64,000 nt of DNA from Cellulosimicrobium cellulans (GTDB taxonomy: Bacteria; Actinomycetota; Actinomycetes; Actinomycetales; Cellulomonadaceae): positions 4,712,001 to 4,776,000 of the forward strand of contig NZ_JAFBCN010000001.1 of NCBI RefSeq assembly GCF_016907755.1, given 5' to 3'. The first letter of the stretch is position 1, and each line of letters starts with the position of its first letter. The translations under genes and the position numbers were made by a program. The notes beneath the pieces are model-generated. The model had not been told where the DNA came from, searched no databases, and was given only the letters and a program-made list of their open reading frames with translations. Shown one piece after another: positions 41,382-49,874 of this stretch.

Positions 41382-42487
41382 CGAGAACCCCCTCCCGCGG
41401 CGTCGACGGGCACCTCGTGCTCGACGGCGTCGCCCGCCGCGCGCTGCCCCCCCGCCTCGGGAGTCGCGGCCGGGGCGGCGGTCGACTCGCGCACGACGAG
41501 GCGCGGCCCGACGGCCGTGTGCCGCCCGGCCTGGGCGTCACCGTCCACGAGGTCGACGACGAGCTCCGCGGCGATCCGCCCACGCTCGGTCGAGCCGAGC
41601 GAGACGCTCGTGAGGCTGGGCTGGAACACGCGGCCAATCTCGGTGTCGTCCATGCCGGTCACCGCGACGTCCTCGGGGACCGACAGCCCGCGCTCGCGCA
41701 CGGCCCGGATCGCGCCGATGGCGAGCAGGTCGTTGGCCGCGACGATCGCGTCAGGTCGAGCGCCGTCGTCGGACCCGTCGAGGAGCGCTCGCGTGGCCGC
41801 CAGGCCGGCCGCGACGGTGAAGTCCGCCGCGACGACGGCGTCGGCGCGCTCGCCCGTGAAGTCGTCCGCGTGCGTCGCGGCGTCGAAGCCGCGCTGGCGC
41901 GCCTCGCCGGGCGTCGTGTCGAGCGGGCCGTTGAGGAACGCGAGCCGACGGCGGCCGAGGCCGAGCAGGTGACGCACGGCCTCGCCGATGCCGCCCGCCG
42001 AGTCGGTGGACACGGAGTCGATGCCGCGGTCGGCCAGGGTGCGGCCGATGACGACGACCGGGACCGGCGCCTGCCGGATCTCCTCGACGAGCTCGTCGTC
42101 GGTGCGCAGCGGGCTGAGGATCATGGCGTCGACGAACCCGCTCGACAGGCTGCGCACGAGCTCGACGGTGGACCGCGTGGTGTCCCCCGTCGTCATGACG
42201 ACGACGCGGTACCCGTGCGGCGCGAGGACCTCGTGGATCGCGGTCATCATCTCGACGTAGACGGGGTTGCCGATGTCGGCGACGGCGAACGCGACCTGGA
42301 ACGTCTTCTTCAGGCGCAGCGAGCGCCCGATCGCGTCCGGGCTGTAGCCGAGCTCCGTGGCCGCGGCGCGCACGCGCTCGACCATCGCGGGGCTCGCGCC
42401 CGTCCCGTGCAGGGCGCGGGAGGTCGAGGCCAGGGAGACCCCGGCCCGCTGTGCCACCTGGATCAGCGTGGCGCGTGATGACGTCAC
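41378..42487 (-). CDS. LacI-family transcriptional regulator
   Basis: 369 residues from GTG 42487, placed eight bases after GAGGTGG; the frame extends upstream but without sense. The headpiece [23 protein letters not shown] with [14 protein letters not shown] is the LacI helix-turn-helix and hinge. The ligand domain ([40 protein letters not shown]) is of the periplasmic-binding type. It is the first gene of the ten-gene locus and translationally coupled to the permeases, so repression of its own promoter would control the whole set. Two fitting operators lie just upstream. Confidence 0.93.
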   Translation of the reverse strand: MTSSRATLIQVAQRAGVSLASTSRALHGTGASPAMVERVRAAATELGYSPDAIGRSLRLKKTFQVAFAVADIGNPVYVEMMTAIHEVLAPHGYRVVVMTTGDTTRSTVELVRSLSSGFVDAMILSPLRTDDELVEEIRQAPVPVVVIGRTLADRGIDSVSTDSAGGIGEAVRHLLGLGRRRLAFLNGPLDTTPGEARQRGFDAATHADDFTGERADAVVAADFTVAAGLAATRALLDGSDDGARPDAIVAANDLLAIGAIRAVRERGLSVPEDVAVTGMDDTEIGRVFQPSLTSVSLGSTERGRIAAELVVDLVDGDAQAGRHTAVGPRLVVRESTAAPAATPEAGGQRAAGDAVEHEVPVDAAGGGSR

Positions 42488-42522
42488 TGTCGTCCACCTC
42501 GTCGTCGAAGGACCGTCGCATG

Positions 42523-42536
42523 TGGAAACGTTTCCA
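42523..42536. promoter_or_regulatory. LacI-type operator 1
   Basis: TGGAAACGTTTCCA, a perfect 14-base palindrome with the central CG of LacI-family sites, 36 bases upstream of the LacI start. Confidence 0.8.
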
Positions 42537-42557
42537 GACTGACGACCTCGACAGCCC

Positions 42558-42571
42558 TGGAAACGTTTCCG
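42558..42571. promoter_or_regulatory. LacI-type operator 2
   Basis: TGGAAACGTTTCCG, identical to operator 1 in its central 12 bases. The centres are 35 bases apart, a little over three helical turns, so the two sites are on nearly the same side of the helix and a tetramer or two dimers could bind. Confidence 0.8.
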
Positions 42572-42618
42572 GGTTGCGCACACTCTCGCACCCGCCACGG
42601 CGGCACGTCAACCCACCC

Positions 42619-42701
42619 CGCGAGGTAGAACTCTGGTCACGCGAGGAGAGACCCGGTCGTGACCACACCTCAACCTCGCGTGACCACGGCTCCACCTCGC
42701 G
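42619..42701. repeat. 83-bp inverted repeat upstream of the secreted chitinase
   Basis: Arms 42619-42646 and 42674-42701 are reverse complements at 24 of 28 positions around a 27-base centre. The inner 13 (TGGTCACGCGAGG) and the outer 8 (CGCGAGGT) are perfect. It lies in the 311-base gap between the divergent LacI and chitinase genes, beyond the LacI operators and 97 bases before the chitinase start. The gap shows nothing else I can name apart from the chitinase ribosome site. Confidence 0.65.
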
Positions 42702-42798
42702 CGTCCCACGGGTACGGGGTTCCGCGTACGGGGGTTGTCCACCACGGCGCCGCGCCGCCAGGCTCGAACCGACCCGATCACCGACGAAAGGTGCACCG

Positions 42799-43773
42799 AT
42801 GCACACCCGAGCTCCGGCGTCGTCCTCCCCCGCGGCGTCCGCCGCGGTCGCCCAGCGGCCCGCGTCCCGTCCCCTCGCCCTGCTCCTCGCCGTTCTCCTC
42901 GTGCTCGTGGGAGCGCTCTCGTGGGCCGTCGCCGGCCCGGCGCAGCAGGCGCACGCCGCGACCTGCGCCCCCGCGTGGAGCTCCGGCACGGTCTACCTCG
43001 GCGGCGCGGTCGTGTCGCACGGCGGCCAGAACTGGAAGGCCGGCTGGTGGACCCAGGGCGAGACGCCCGGCACCACCGGCGAGTGGGGCGTCTGGCGCAC
43101 CCAGGGCGCGTGCGGAGGCGGCGGGACCGACCCGGGCAACCCCGGGAACCCGAGCGGCTTCGTCGTCTCCGAGGCCCAGTTCAACCAGATGTTCCCGAAC
43201 CGGAACGCGTTCTACTCCTACCAGGGCCTCGTCGACGCGCTGTCGGCCTACCCGGGCTTCGCGACGACGGGTGGCACCGAGGTCGCCAAGCGCGAGGCCG
43301 CGGCGTTCCTCGCGAACGTCAACCACGAGACCGGCGGGCTCGTCTACATCAAGGAGATCAACACCGCGAACTACCCGCACTACTGCGACTACTCCCAGCC
43401 GTACGGCTGCCCCGCGGGCCAGAGCGCGTACTACGGCAAGGGCCCGGTCCAGCTGAGCTGGAACTACAACTACAAGGCCGCCGGCGACGCCCTCGGCATC
43501 GACCTGCTCAACAACCCGTACCTCGTGGAGCAGAACTCGGCCGTGGCCTGGAAGACCGGCCTCTGGTTCTGGAACACGCAGTCCGGCGCGGGCTCGATGT
43601 CCGGGCACCAGGCGATCGTCTCCGGCGCGGGCTTCGGCGAGTCGATCCGCTCGATCAACGGCTCGATCGAGTGCAACGGCGGCAACCCGGCGCAGGTCCA
43701 GTCGCGCGTCACCGCGTTCCAGCGCTTCGCGCAGATCCTCGGCACGACGACGGGCGCGAACCTCTACTGCTGA
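42799..43773 (+). CDS. Secreted GH19 chitinase with chitin-binding module
   Basis: 324 residues from ATG 42799, after AAAGG. A signal peptide (about 20-53, LALLLAVLLVLVGALSWAVA) leads into a CBM5/12-type module (CAPAWSSGTVYLGGAVVSHG, WKAGWWTQGETPG), a Gly/Pro linker and a GH19 catalytic domain from about residue 120. FLANVNHETGGLVYIKEINT gives catalytic Glu177 and Glu186, and YYGKGPVQLSWNYNY and SIRSINGSIECNGG are standard. It cuts chitin outside the cell by the inverting mechanism. It is divergent from the LacI gene but has no obvious chitin link to that locus. Confidence 0.95.
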   Translation: MHTRAPASSSPAASAAVAQRPASRPLALLLAVLLVLVGALSWAVAGPAQQAHAATCAPAWSSGTVYLGGAVVSHGGQNWKAGWWTQGETPGTTGEWGVWRTQGACGGGGTDPGNPGNPSGFVVSEAQFNQMFPNRNAFYSYQGLVDALSAYPGFATTGGTEVAKREAAAFLANVNHETGGLVYIKEINTANYPHYCDYSQPYGCPAGQSAYYGKGPVQLSWNYNYKAAGDALGIDLLNNPYLVEQNSAVAWKTGLWFWNTQSGAGSMSGHQAIVSGAGFGESIRSINGSIECNGGNPAQVQSRVTAFQRFAQILGTTTGANLYC

Positions 43774-43798
43774 CCTCGCCCCCACCCGGCCCGTGACC

Positions 43799-43828
43799 GT
43801 GGCCCGTCCCGACACCGGGGCGGGCCAC
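43799..43828 (+). terminator. Hairpin after chitinase gene
   Basis: Arms 43799-43811 and 43816-43828 pair at 12 of 13 positions over a 4-base loop, 25 bases after the chitinase stop and before the convergent DUF305 gene. Confidence 0.7.
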
Positions 43829-43907
43829 GAGCGCGCACGCCACGGGCAGCGGCACCGGCGCACGAACCACGGCTCTACCCCGCCGGGGCCGGCTCTGGCT
43901 CGGTGCG

Positions 43908-44630
43908 TCAGAGGGCGGCGAGAAGGTCGCGCATGCGGTCGATCTCGCCGCCCTGGCCGGCCGCGGTCTCGGCCGCGATCTCGTTCGCGAAGAGGTCCTG
44001 ACCCTCGACGAGCACGACGTCGACCATGGCGAGAGCGCCCTCGTGGTGCTGGATCATCCCCTCGAGGAAGAGGCGGTCGAACTCCGCTCCGCTCGCGCCC
44101 TCGATCGCGGCGAGCTGCTCGTCCGTGAGCATCCCGGAGACGCCGTCACCGTGCTCGTGCCCCGACCCCTCGGGCGCGCGCGGGCCCGTGCCGCCGACGT
44201 CCTCCGCGCCCTCCGGGACGGCGAGGTCGCGGGCCTGGAGCCACGACGCGAGCGCGTGGACCTCGGGGCCCTGCGCGGCGGTGACGCGCTCCGCGAACGA
44301 CCGGACGGCGTCGGACCCCGCGCGGTCCGGCGCGAGCGCCGCGATCTCCAGCGCCTGGAGGTGGTGCTCGATCATCCCGGTCACGAACGCGGCGTCGGCC
44401 TGGTTCCAGGAGTCCGCCTCGGGCGCGGCCGCGTAGTCCTCGGGCGCGACCGTCGTCGCCTCCTCCCCCGGCCGGCCGGGCTGCACGACGACGCTCGACG
44501 GCGTCGAGGTCGGGTCGGGGTCCGGCGTGCACGCCGAGGCGCCGAGCGCGAGCCCGAGCACGACGGCGCCGCAGGTCAGGGCGCGTGCGCCGCCGGCCGG
44601 GACTGCGTTACGGCTGGGAAAACTCTGCAC
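43908..44630 (-). CDS. DUF305 lipoprotein
   Basis: 240 residues from GTG 44630. A signal sequence ends in the lipobox-like GASAC (Cys34). The mature part has the two DUF305 histidine motifs, VTGMIEHHLQALEIAALA and LEGMIQHHEGALAMVDVVL, within a helical bundle resembling ferritin-like proteins. The family occurs often beside copper or stress genes, but the activity is not established. It sits on the outer face of the membrane. It is divergent from the LVIVD protein with 111 bases between the starts. An ATG at 44693 in the same frame would add 21 residues that look like untranslated leader. Confidence 0.85.
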   Translation of the reverse strand: MQSFPSRNAVPAGGARALTCGAVVLGLALGASACTPDPDPTSTPSSVVVQPGRPGEEATTVAPEDYAAAPEADSWNQADAAFVTGMIEHHLQALEIAALAPDRAGSDAVRSFAERVTAAQGPEVHALASWLQARDLAVPEGAEDVGGTGPRAPEGSGHEHGDGVSGMLTDEQLAAIEGASGAEFDRLFLEGMIQHHEGALAMVDVVLVEGQDLFANEIAAETAAGQGGEIDRMRDLLAAL

Positions 44631-44741
44631 CTGTCCTGTTCCCTCCGTGTAAAAGGTCACCGGAAACTGCCCGGTTTGAGTGGTCCAGATCACATTTGCC
44701 CGTCAGAATTCGCAGAACCCTACCAAGGAGGTGTTTCTCAG

Positions 44742-46547
44742 GTGCATCGAACGACGCACGGGCAGACGCGCCGGCAACGACGCCGGGTCCTGCTCGCCTC
44801 GTCCATGGCGGCCACCCTTGCCGTCTCCTCGCTCGCCGTCGCCTCGTCGGCAGCCGCCGAACCGTCCGACGGCTCTCCCGAGGCGGTGGCCGCGCTCACC
44901 GAGCAGGCCGCCGGCTCGCTCGCGGACCTTCCCGCCCAGCGCCTCGCCCCCCTCGCCCAGGCCACCGACGTCCTGGCGCCCGGGGAGGTCGCCGGCAGCC
45001 CCAACCTGACCCATGTCGCGAACATCCCGAAGAACGGCGAGTTCGCGCCCGAGGGCCAGTACAGCAGCGACCTCGCGTTCCAGGGCCGCTACGCCTTCGC
45101 CGGCAACTACGGCGGGTTCACGGTGTACGACGTCGCGAACCCCACCGCCCCCCAGCAGGTCGCGCAGGTGGTCTGCCCGGGTTCGCAGAACGACATCTCG
45201 GTCTACGGGGACCTGCTCGTCCTCAGCACCGACTCGTCGCGCAGCAACGACTCGTGCGACAACGTCGCGCAGAGCGCCACGGTCAAGGACTCGTGGGAGG
45301 GCGTCAAGGTCTTCGACATCTCCGACCCGACGTCGCCGCAGTACGTGTCGTCGGTCGAGACGCAGTGCGGCTCCCACACGCACTCCCTCGCGCCGTCGAA
45401 GGACGGGGAGGAGCTGTTCGTCTACGTCTCGTCGTACAGCCCCAACGCGGCGTTCCCCGACTGCCAGCCGCCGCACGACCTCATCTCGGTCGTGCAGATC
45501 CCGCTCGACGACCCCGCCGCGGCGGAGCTCGTCTCCACGCCCGTGCTCTTCCCGGAGGGCGGCAACCCGGGCGGCAACGGCTCGAGCACGACGTCGGGCT
45601 GCCACGACATCACGACCTACCCGTCGAAGGACCTCGCGGCGGGCGCGTGCATGGGCGACGGCATCCTCATGGACATCTCCGACCGCGCGCACCCGGTGGT
45701 CACCGAGGTCGTCCGCGACACGACGAACTTCGCCTTCTGGCACTCGGCGACGTTCAACAACGCCGGCACCAAGGTCGTCTTCACCGACGAGCTCGGCGGC
45801 GGCGGCGCACCCACGTGCAACCCGACGGTCGGGCCCGAGAAGGGCGCGGACGCGATCTACGACATCGTGGGCGGCGAGCTCGTCTTCAAGAGCTACTACA
45901 AGATCGAGCGGGAGCAGGCGGCGACGGAGAACTGCGTCGCGCACAACGGCTCGCTCATCCCCGTCCCGGGCCGCGACATCATGGTCCAGGCCTGGTACCA
46001 GGGCGGCATCTCCGTGTGGGACTTCACGGACTCGGCGAACCCGGTCGAGATCGCGTGGTTCGACCGCGGCCCGCTCTCCGCGGAGCGGCTGATCCTCGGC
46101 GGCTCGTGGTCGGCGTACTGGTACAACGGCGCGATCATCTCGAACGACATCCAGCAGGGGCTCGACGTCCTGCTGCTCGACGATCCGATCACCAACGCGG
46201 CGAAGACGGTCGTCACGGACGAGCTCAACCCGCAGGCCCAGCCGACCTACGCCGAGCCGCCGGCCTGGTCCAAGAGCGCCACCTACACCGGCGGGTCCAC
46301 CGTCACCTACGGCGGCGCCGTCTGGCGGGCCCAGTGGTGGACCAAGGGCCAGACACCCGGTGACCCGTGGGGCCCGTGGGAGGAGATCGCGGGCGTCGAC
46401 GCGGACGGGGTCGGCGTGTGGAAGCCGAGCCGCGTCTACGTCAAGGGCGACAGCGTGACCTACGAGGGGACGACGTACACCGCGAAGTGGTGGACGCGGA
46501 ACCAGGCGCCCGGCGACCGCTGGGGCCCGTGGGCCGCGCAGGACTGA
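44742..46547 (+). CDS. Secreted LVIVD-repeat protein with two chitin-binding modules
   Basis: 601 residues from GTG 44742, nine bases after a near-perfect AAGGAGGT ribosome site. The signal peptide ends near SSAAAEP. A propeller of LVIVD-type repeats follows (YGGFTVYDVANPTAPQQVAQ, EGVKVFDISDPTSPQYVSS, GDGILMDISDRAHPVVTEV, GGISVWDFTDSANPVEIAWF). The C-terminus carries two CBM5/12-like modules (PAWSKSATYTGGSTVTYGG with WWTKGQTPG, and VWKPSRVYVKGDSVTYEG with WWTRNQAPG). The propeller function is unknown. The modules suggest binding to chitin or another polysaccharide, as in the adjacent chitinase. Confidence 0.85.
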   Translation: MHRTTHGQTRRQRRRVLLASSMAATLAVSSLAVASSAAAEPSDGSPEAVAALTEQAAGSLADLPAQRLAPLAQATDVLAPGEVAGSPNLTHVANIPKNGEFAPEGQYSSDLAFQGRYAFAGNYGGFTVYDVANPTAPQQVAQVVCPGSQNDISVYGDLLVLSTDSSRSNDSCDNVAQSATVKDSWEGVKVFDISDPTSPQYVSSVETQCGSHTHSLAPSKDGEELFVYVSSYSPNAAFPDCQPPHDLISVVQIPLDDPAAAELVSTPVLFPEGGNPGGNGSSTTSGCHDITTYPSKDLAAGACMGDGILMDISDRAHPVVTEVVRDTTNFAFWHSATFNNAGTKVVFTDELGGGGAPTCNPTVGPEKGADAIYDIVGGELVFKSYYKIEREQAATENCVAHNGSLIPVPGRDIMVQAWYQGGISVWDFTDSANPVEIAWFDRGPLSAERLILGGSWSAYWYNGAIISNDIQQGLDVLLLDDPITNAAKTVVTDELNPQAQPTYAEPPAWSKSATYTGGSTVTYGGAVWRAQWWTKGQTPGDPWGPWEEIAGVDADGVGVWKPSRVYVKGDSVTYEGTTYTAKWWTRNQAPGDRWGPWAAQD

Positions 46548-46601
46548 CCCGCACCCCGTCGCCGGACCGCCCGGGCCCCCGGCCCGGGTGAGGTGATGCC
46601 C

Positions 46602-46637
46602 GACGGCGCCCGCTCACCCCGGTGGGCGGGCGCCGTC
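46602..46637. terminator. Bidirectional hairpin between convergent genes
   Basis: Arms 46602-46618 and 46621-46637 pair at 16 of 17 positions with a 2-base loop, between the LVIVD gene end at 46547 and the FMN-reductase gene end at 46665. Confidence 0.75.
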
Positions 46638-46664
46638 GCGCACGGGGACGGCCCCGGCCGGGCG

Positions 46665-47252
46665 TCAGGCGGCGGCGACGGCCTTGCTCTCGCGCACGGT
46701 CGCGAGGGCGCGCGACCAGGCGACGACCTCGTCGAGGGTCGCGTCGAGGTCGCGCAGGTGGCGCTCGCGCGGCGCGAAGGTCCGGAACTCCTCGAAGTCG
46801 TCGTAGAGCGACAGCCCGACCTGGGTGCGGACGTCGGCGAGCTGCAGCTCGCCCGCGACGAGGCGCAGCTGCTCGACGGCGCGCGTGCCGCCCTGCGCGC
46901 CGTAGCCGACGAAGCCCACGGCCTTGTCGGCCCACTCGTGGTACAGCCAGTCGAGGGCGTTCTTCAGCACGGCGGGCGGTGCGTGGTTGTACTCGGGCGT
47001 CACGACGACGTAGCCGTCGAAGCCGTCGATCACGCGCGACCACTCCCACACGAGCGGGTTCTCGTACTGCTGCAGGCGCGGCGGGAGCGCCTCGTCGAGG
47101 TGGGGCAGCGGGTGGTCGGCGAGGTCGACGAGCTCGAACGTCGCGTCGGTGCGCTGCACGGCGCGGTCGAGCACCCAGCGCGCGACGCCCTCGCTGTTGC
47201 GCCCGGTGCGCGTGCTCCCGACGAGGACCGCGAGGCGCGGGGTCGAGGTCAT
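46665..47252 (-). CDS. NAD(P)H-dependent FMN reductase-like protein
   Basis: 195 residues from ATG 47252, with GGAGG five bases upstream. LAVLVGSTRTGRNSEGVARW binds the flavin phosphate. YVVVTPEYNHAPPAVLKNAL is the signature of this flavodoxin-like family, and VGFVGYGAQGG follows. Members use NAD(P)H to reduce FMN, quinones or azo compounds in the cytosol. It is divergent from a MarR regulator over a gap with three matching palindromes, so it is very likely the regulated gene. Confidence 0.9.
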   Translation of the reverse strand: MTSTPRLAVLVGSTRTGRNSEGVARWVLDRAVQRTDATFELVDLADHPLPHLDEALPPRLQQYENPLVWEWSRVIDGFDGYVVVTPEYNHAPPAVLKNALDWLYHEWADKAVGFVGYGAQGGTRAVEQLRLVAGELQLADVRTQVGLSLYDDFEEFRTFAPRERHLRDLDATLDEVVAWSRALATVRESKAVAAA

Positions 47253-47266
47253 GGTTCCTCCAGAAG

Positions 47267-47327
47267 AGTGACGTGTCACCAAAGTTGGTGATGCGTCACC
47301 GTAACTCCATCTCGGTGACGTGTCACC
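47267..47327. promoter_or_regulatory. Three MarR-type operator palindromes
   Basis: AGTGACGTGTCACC (47267-47280), GGTGATGCGTCACC (47287-47300) and GGTGACGTGTCACC (47314-47327) fill the 96-base gap between the divergent reductase and MarR genes. The centres are 20 and 27 bases apart. The consensus GGTGACGTGTCACC is an almost perfect dyad, as expected for a dimeric MarR protein controlling both directions. Confidence 0.8.
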
Positions 47328-47348
47328 CACCGCGGTAGGATCGTCCGC

Positions 47349-47870
47349 ATGGCGGGACACCCGATCCTCGACGACGCCGAGCGCGACGCGTGGGACGCCT
47401 ACGTGACGATGCGCAAGGCCCTCGACCGCGTGCTGGCCGCCGGGATGCGCGACGACGGCGACCTGTCCGAGGCCGAGTTCCAGGCGCTCTCGGCGCTGCA
47501 CGCCGCGACGGACCGTGCGCTCCGCACGGGCGAGCTCGCCGCCGAGCTCTGCTGGGAGCGCAGCCGCGTCTCGCACCTCACGCGCCGCATGGCCGACCGC
47601 GGTCTCGTCGAGCGGACCGAGTGCGCCGACGACGCGCGCGGCACGTGGATCGTCCTGACGAACCCGGGCCGGCGCGCGCTCCTGCGCACCGTGCGCGGGC
47701 ACACCGAGCTGCTGCGCGAGGTCGTGTTCGAGCCCCTCGGCCCCGAGGGGCTGGCCCGTCTCGAGGCGGTGTCGCGCACCATCGCGGACGCGGTGGAGCG
47801 CTCGGGCCGGGTGCCCGGGGCGGAGTGCGCCGCGGCCGCTGAGTCGGACCGGCGGCGGGCCGCGTCGTGA
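47349..47870 (+). CDS. MarR-family regulator
   Basis: 173 residues from ATG 47349. LSEAEFQALSALHAATDRAL leads to RTGELAAELCWERSRVSHLTRRMADRGLVERTE in part, the winged helix with SRVSHLTRRM as recognition helix. DDARGTWIVLTNPGRRAL forms the wing. Cys in AAELCWE lies in the DNA-binding domain and could sense oxidants, which is only a suggestion. It is coupled to the following YchJ-type gene by a GTGA overlap. Confidence 0.9.
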   Translation: MAGHPILDDAERDAWDAYVTMRKALDRVLAAGMRDDGDLSEAEFQALSALHAATDRALRTGELAAELCWERSRVSHLTRRMADRGLVERTECADDARGTWIVLTNPGRRALLRTVRGHTELLREVVFEPLGPEGLARLEAVSRTIADAVERSGRVPGAECAAAAESDRRRAAS

Positions 47871-48286
47871 CCACGGCCGACGACGCGCGGTGCCCGTGCC
47901 TGTCTGGCGACGCCTACGGGGCGTGCTGCGGCCGCTACCACGCAGGCCTGCGGCCCGGTCCGGACGGCTCGCACGCACCGACCGCGGAGGCGCTCATGCG
48001 CTCGCGCTACAGCGCGTTCGCCGTCGGCGACGCCCGCTACCTGCGTGCGACCTGGCACGCGTCCACCCGGCCGTCCGACCTCGACCTCGACGACGACCTC
48101 GAGTGGCGCCGCCTCGACGTGGTGCGCACGGAGGCCGGCGGCCCGTTCGACGCCACGGGCGTCGTCGAGTTCGTCGCGCACCACCGGTCGCGCACGGACC
48201 GCGCGGACCGCGGCCGCCTCCACGAGGTCAGCCGGTTCGTGCGCGAGGGCGACCGGTGGTACTACGTCGACGGGACCGTGGGCTGA
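47867..48286 (+). CDS. YchJ-like (UPF0225) SEC-C motif protein
   Basis: 139 residues from GTG 47867. The N-terminal RCPCLSGDAYGACCGRYH has the CxCxSGxxxxxCC zinc-binding motif of SEC-C domains. PTAEALMRSRYSAFAVGDARYLRATWH and VVEFVAHHR are typical for YchJ, with an NTF2-like fold. It is cytosolic and of unknown function. It is translated with the MarR regulator. Confidence 0.88.
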   Translation: MTTADDARCPCLSGDAYGACCGRYHAGLRPGPDGSHAPTAEALMRSRYSAFAVGDARYLRATWHASTRPSDLDLDDDLEWRRLDVVRTEAGGPFDATGVVEFVAHHRSRTDRADRGRLHEVSRFVREGDRWYYVDGTVG

Positions 48287-48304
48287 GCCGCCGTCCCGGG
48301 GGCG

Positions 48305-48766
48305 TCACGCGGGACGCGACGCCACGGCGCGCCGCGCACCCGTGGCGACGAGCACGAGCCCGACGAGCGCCGAGCCCAGGAGCGCCCCTGCGGTGTTCAG
48401 GACGACGTCCTGGACGGTCGGGACGCGCCCCGGCAGGAGGTTCTGCGTCAGCTCGATCGCGACCGAGAGCGCGCAGCCCGCGAGGGTGACGACGCCGACG
48501 GCGCGCCACACGCCCACGGGCGCACCACGGCGTCGGGCGGTCGCGCCGCGCAGGAGCGGGACCCCGAGCAGGCCGAAGGGCCCGAACATGACGACGTTCG
48601 CGAGCGCCTCGAGCACGGGCAGCGTGATCGGGATCCCGAGGCCCTGGAGGAACCCGAGGGTCGACGTCGCCCAGCCGGGCGCGTCGGTGGACTGCGGGGA
48701 GGGCCAGAGCGTCACGACGAGGACGGCGGCGAGGTAGGCGGCGAACGTCCAGGTCAGCAGGCGCAT
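48305..48766 (-). CDS. VanZ-like membrane protein
   Basis: 153 residues from ATG 48766. It has four membrane spans: LLTWTFAAYLAAVLVVTLWP, LPVLEALANVVMFGPFGLLG, VGVVTLAGCALSVAIELTQN and VVLNTAGALLGSALVGLVLV. NVVMFGPFG and AIELTQNLLPGR..TVQDVVLNTAGALLG are the conserved parts of the VanZ family. Some members affect teicoplanin resistance; most have no known role. Confidence 0.85.
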   Translation of the reverse strand: MRLLTWTFAAYLAAVLVVTLWPSPQSTDAPGWATSTLGFLQGLGIPITLPVLEALANVVMFGPFGLLGVPLLRGATARRRGAPVGVWRAVGVVTLAGCALSVAIELTQNLLPGRVPTVQDVVLNTAGALLGSALVGLVLVATGARRAVASRPA

Positions 48767-48884
48767 CGCGTCAGCGTACGGGGGACGGGTCGGGACGGGG
48801 CGGCCCCCGCCGAGCGCGCACGCTCCCTCCACCGGTCCCCCTCCTCGCCGAGCGTGTCCGGCGGAGCCTCGGTTCACTGGCGCC

Positions 48885-49874
48885 ATGGTCTCCCTCGGTT
48901 TTCACGCGTCCCACGAGCAGATCGCCCCGGGCCCTCTGCTGGGTGCCGCGCGTCGTGCCCAGGAGGTGGGGTTCGACGCCGCGATGTGCTCCGACCACCT
49001 CGCGCCCTGGAGCGTGCGGCAGGGCGAGTCGGGCCACTCCTGGTCCTGGCTCGGCGCCGCGCTCGCCAGCACGGACCTGCCGTTCGGCGTCGTCACGGCG
49101 CCCGGCCAGCGCTACCACCCCGCGGTGGTCGCGCAAGCGATCGCGACGCTCGGTCAGATGTTCCCCGGCCGGTTCTGGGCCGCGCTCGGCTCCGGCGAGG
49201 CGATGAACGAGCACGTCACGGGCGACCCGTGGCCCCCCAAGTCCGACCGGGACGACCGCCTGCGCGAGTGCGTGGACGTCATCCGCGCGCTGCTCGCAGG
49301 CGAGGAGGTCACGCACCGCGGCCACGTCACCGTGGACCGTGCGCGCGTGTGGTCGCTGCCCGACGTCGTCCCGCGCCTCGTGGGCCCGGCCGTCACCCCG
49401 GCGACGGCGCGCCGCCACGCGGACTGGGCCGACGGCCTCGTGACCGTCAACCAGCCGGTCGAGTCCCTGCGCCGCGTCGTCGGCGCGTACGGCGACGCGG
49501 GCGGCCGGGGTCCGCTCGCCCTGCAGGTCCACGTCGCGTGGGGCGACGACGACGCCGCGGCGTTCGCCGTCGCGCACGACCAGTGGCGCTCCAACCTGCT
49601 GCCGCCGAGCGTGAGCTGGCACCTGGAGACGCCCGAGCAGTTCGACGCGGTCGCTGACCTCGTGCGTCCGGAGGAGGTGCGCGGGACGGTCCTCGTGGAG
49701 CACGACGCCGAGCGCTTCGCGGACCGCGTCGCCGAGCTGGCGGCGTGCGGGTTCGACGAGGTGTACCTGCACCACGTGGGGCAGCAGCAGGACGCGTTCC
49801 TCGACGCGGCGGGCGGGACGCTGCTGCCGCTCCTGCGGTCGGCGACCGCGACGACCGAGGGAGGTGCGGCATGA
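48885..49874 (+). CDS. LLM-class (F420/FMN-dependent) oxidoreductase
   Basis: 329 residues from ATG 48885. VSLGFHASHEQIAPGPLLGA, VGFDAAMCSDHLAPWSVRQG, RFWAALGSGEAMNEHVTGDPWP and GYDEV-like GFDEVYLHHVGQQQ are the usual strings of luciferase-like monooxygenases, close to the TIGR03885-type group. A flavin or deazaflavin F420 cofactor is expected. Its stop overlaps the start of the GH13 gene (ATGA), so the two are made together. The reaction is unknown. Confidence 0.87.
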   Translation: MVSLGFHASHEQIAPGPLLGAARRAQEVGFDAAMCSDHLAPWSVRQGESGHSWSWLGAALASTDLPFGVVTAPGQRYHPAVVAQAIATLGQMFPGRFWAALGSGEAMNEHVTGDPWPPKSDRDDRLRECVDVIRALLAGEEVTHRGHVTVDRARVWSLPDVVPRLVGPAVTPATARRHADWADGLVTVNQPVESLRRVVGAYGDAGGRGPLALQVHVAWGDDDAAAFAVAHDQWRSNLLPPSVSWHLETPEQFDAVADLVRPEEVRGTVLVEHDAERFADRVAELAACGFDEVYLHHVGQQQDAFLDAAGGTLLPLLRSATATTEGGAA

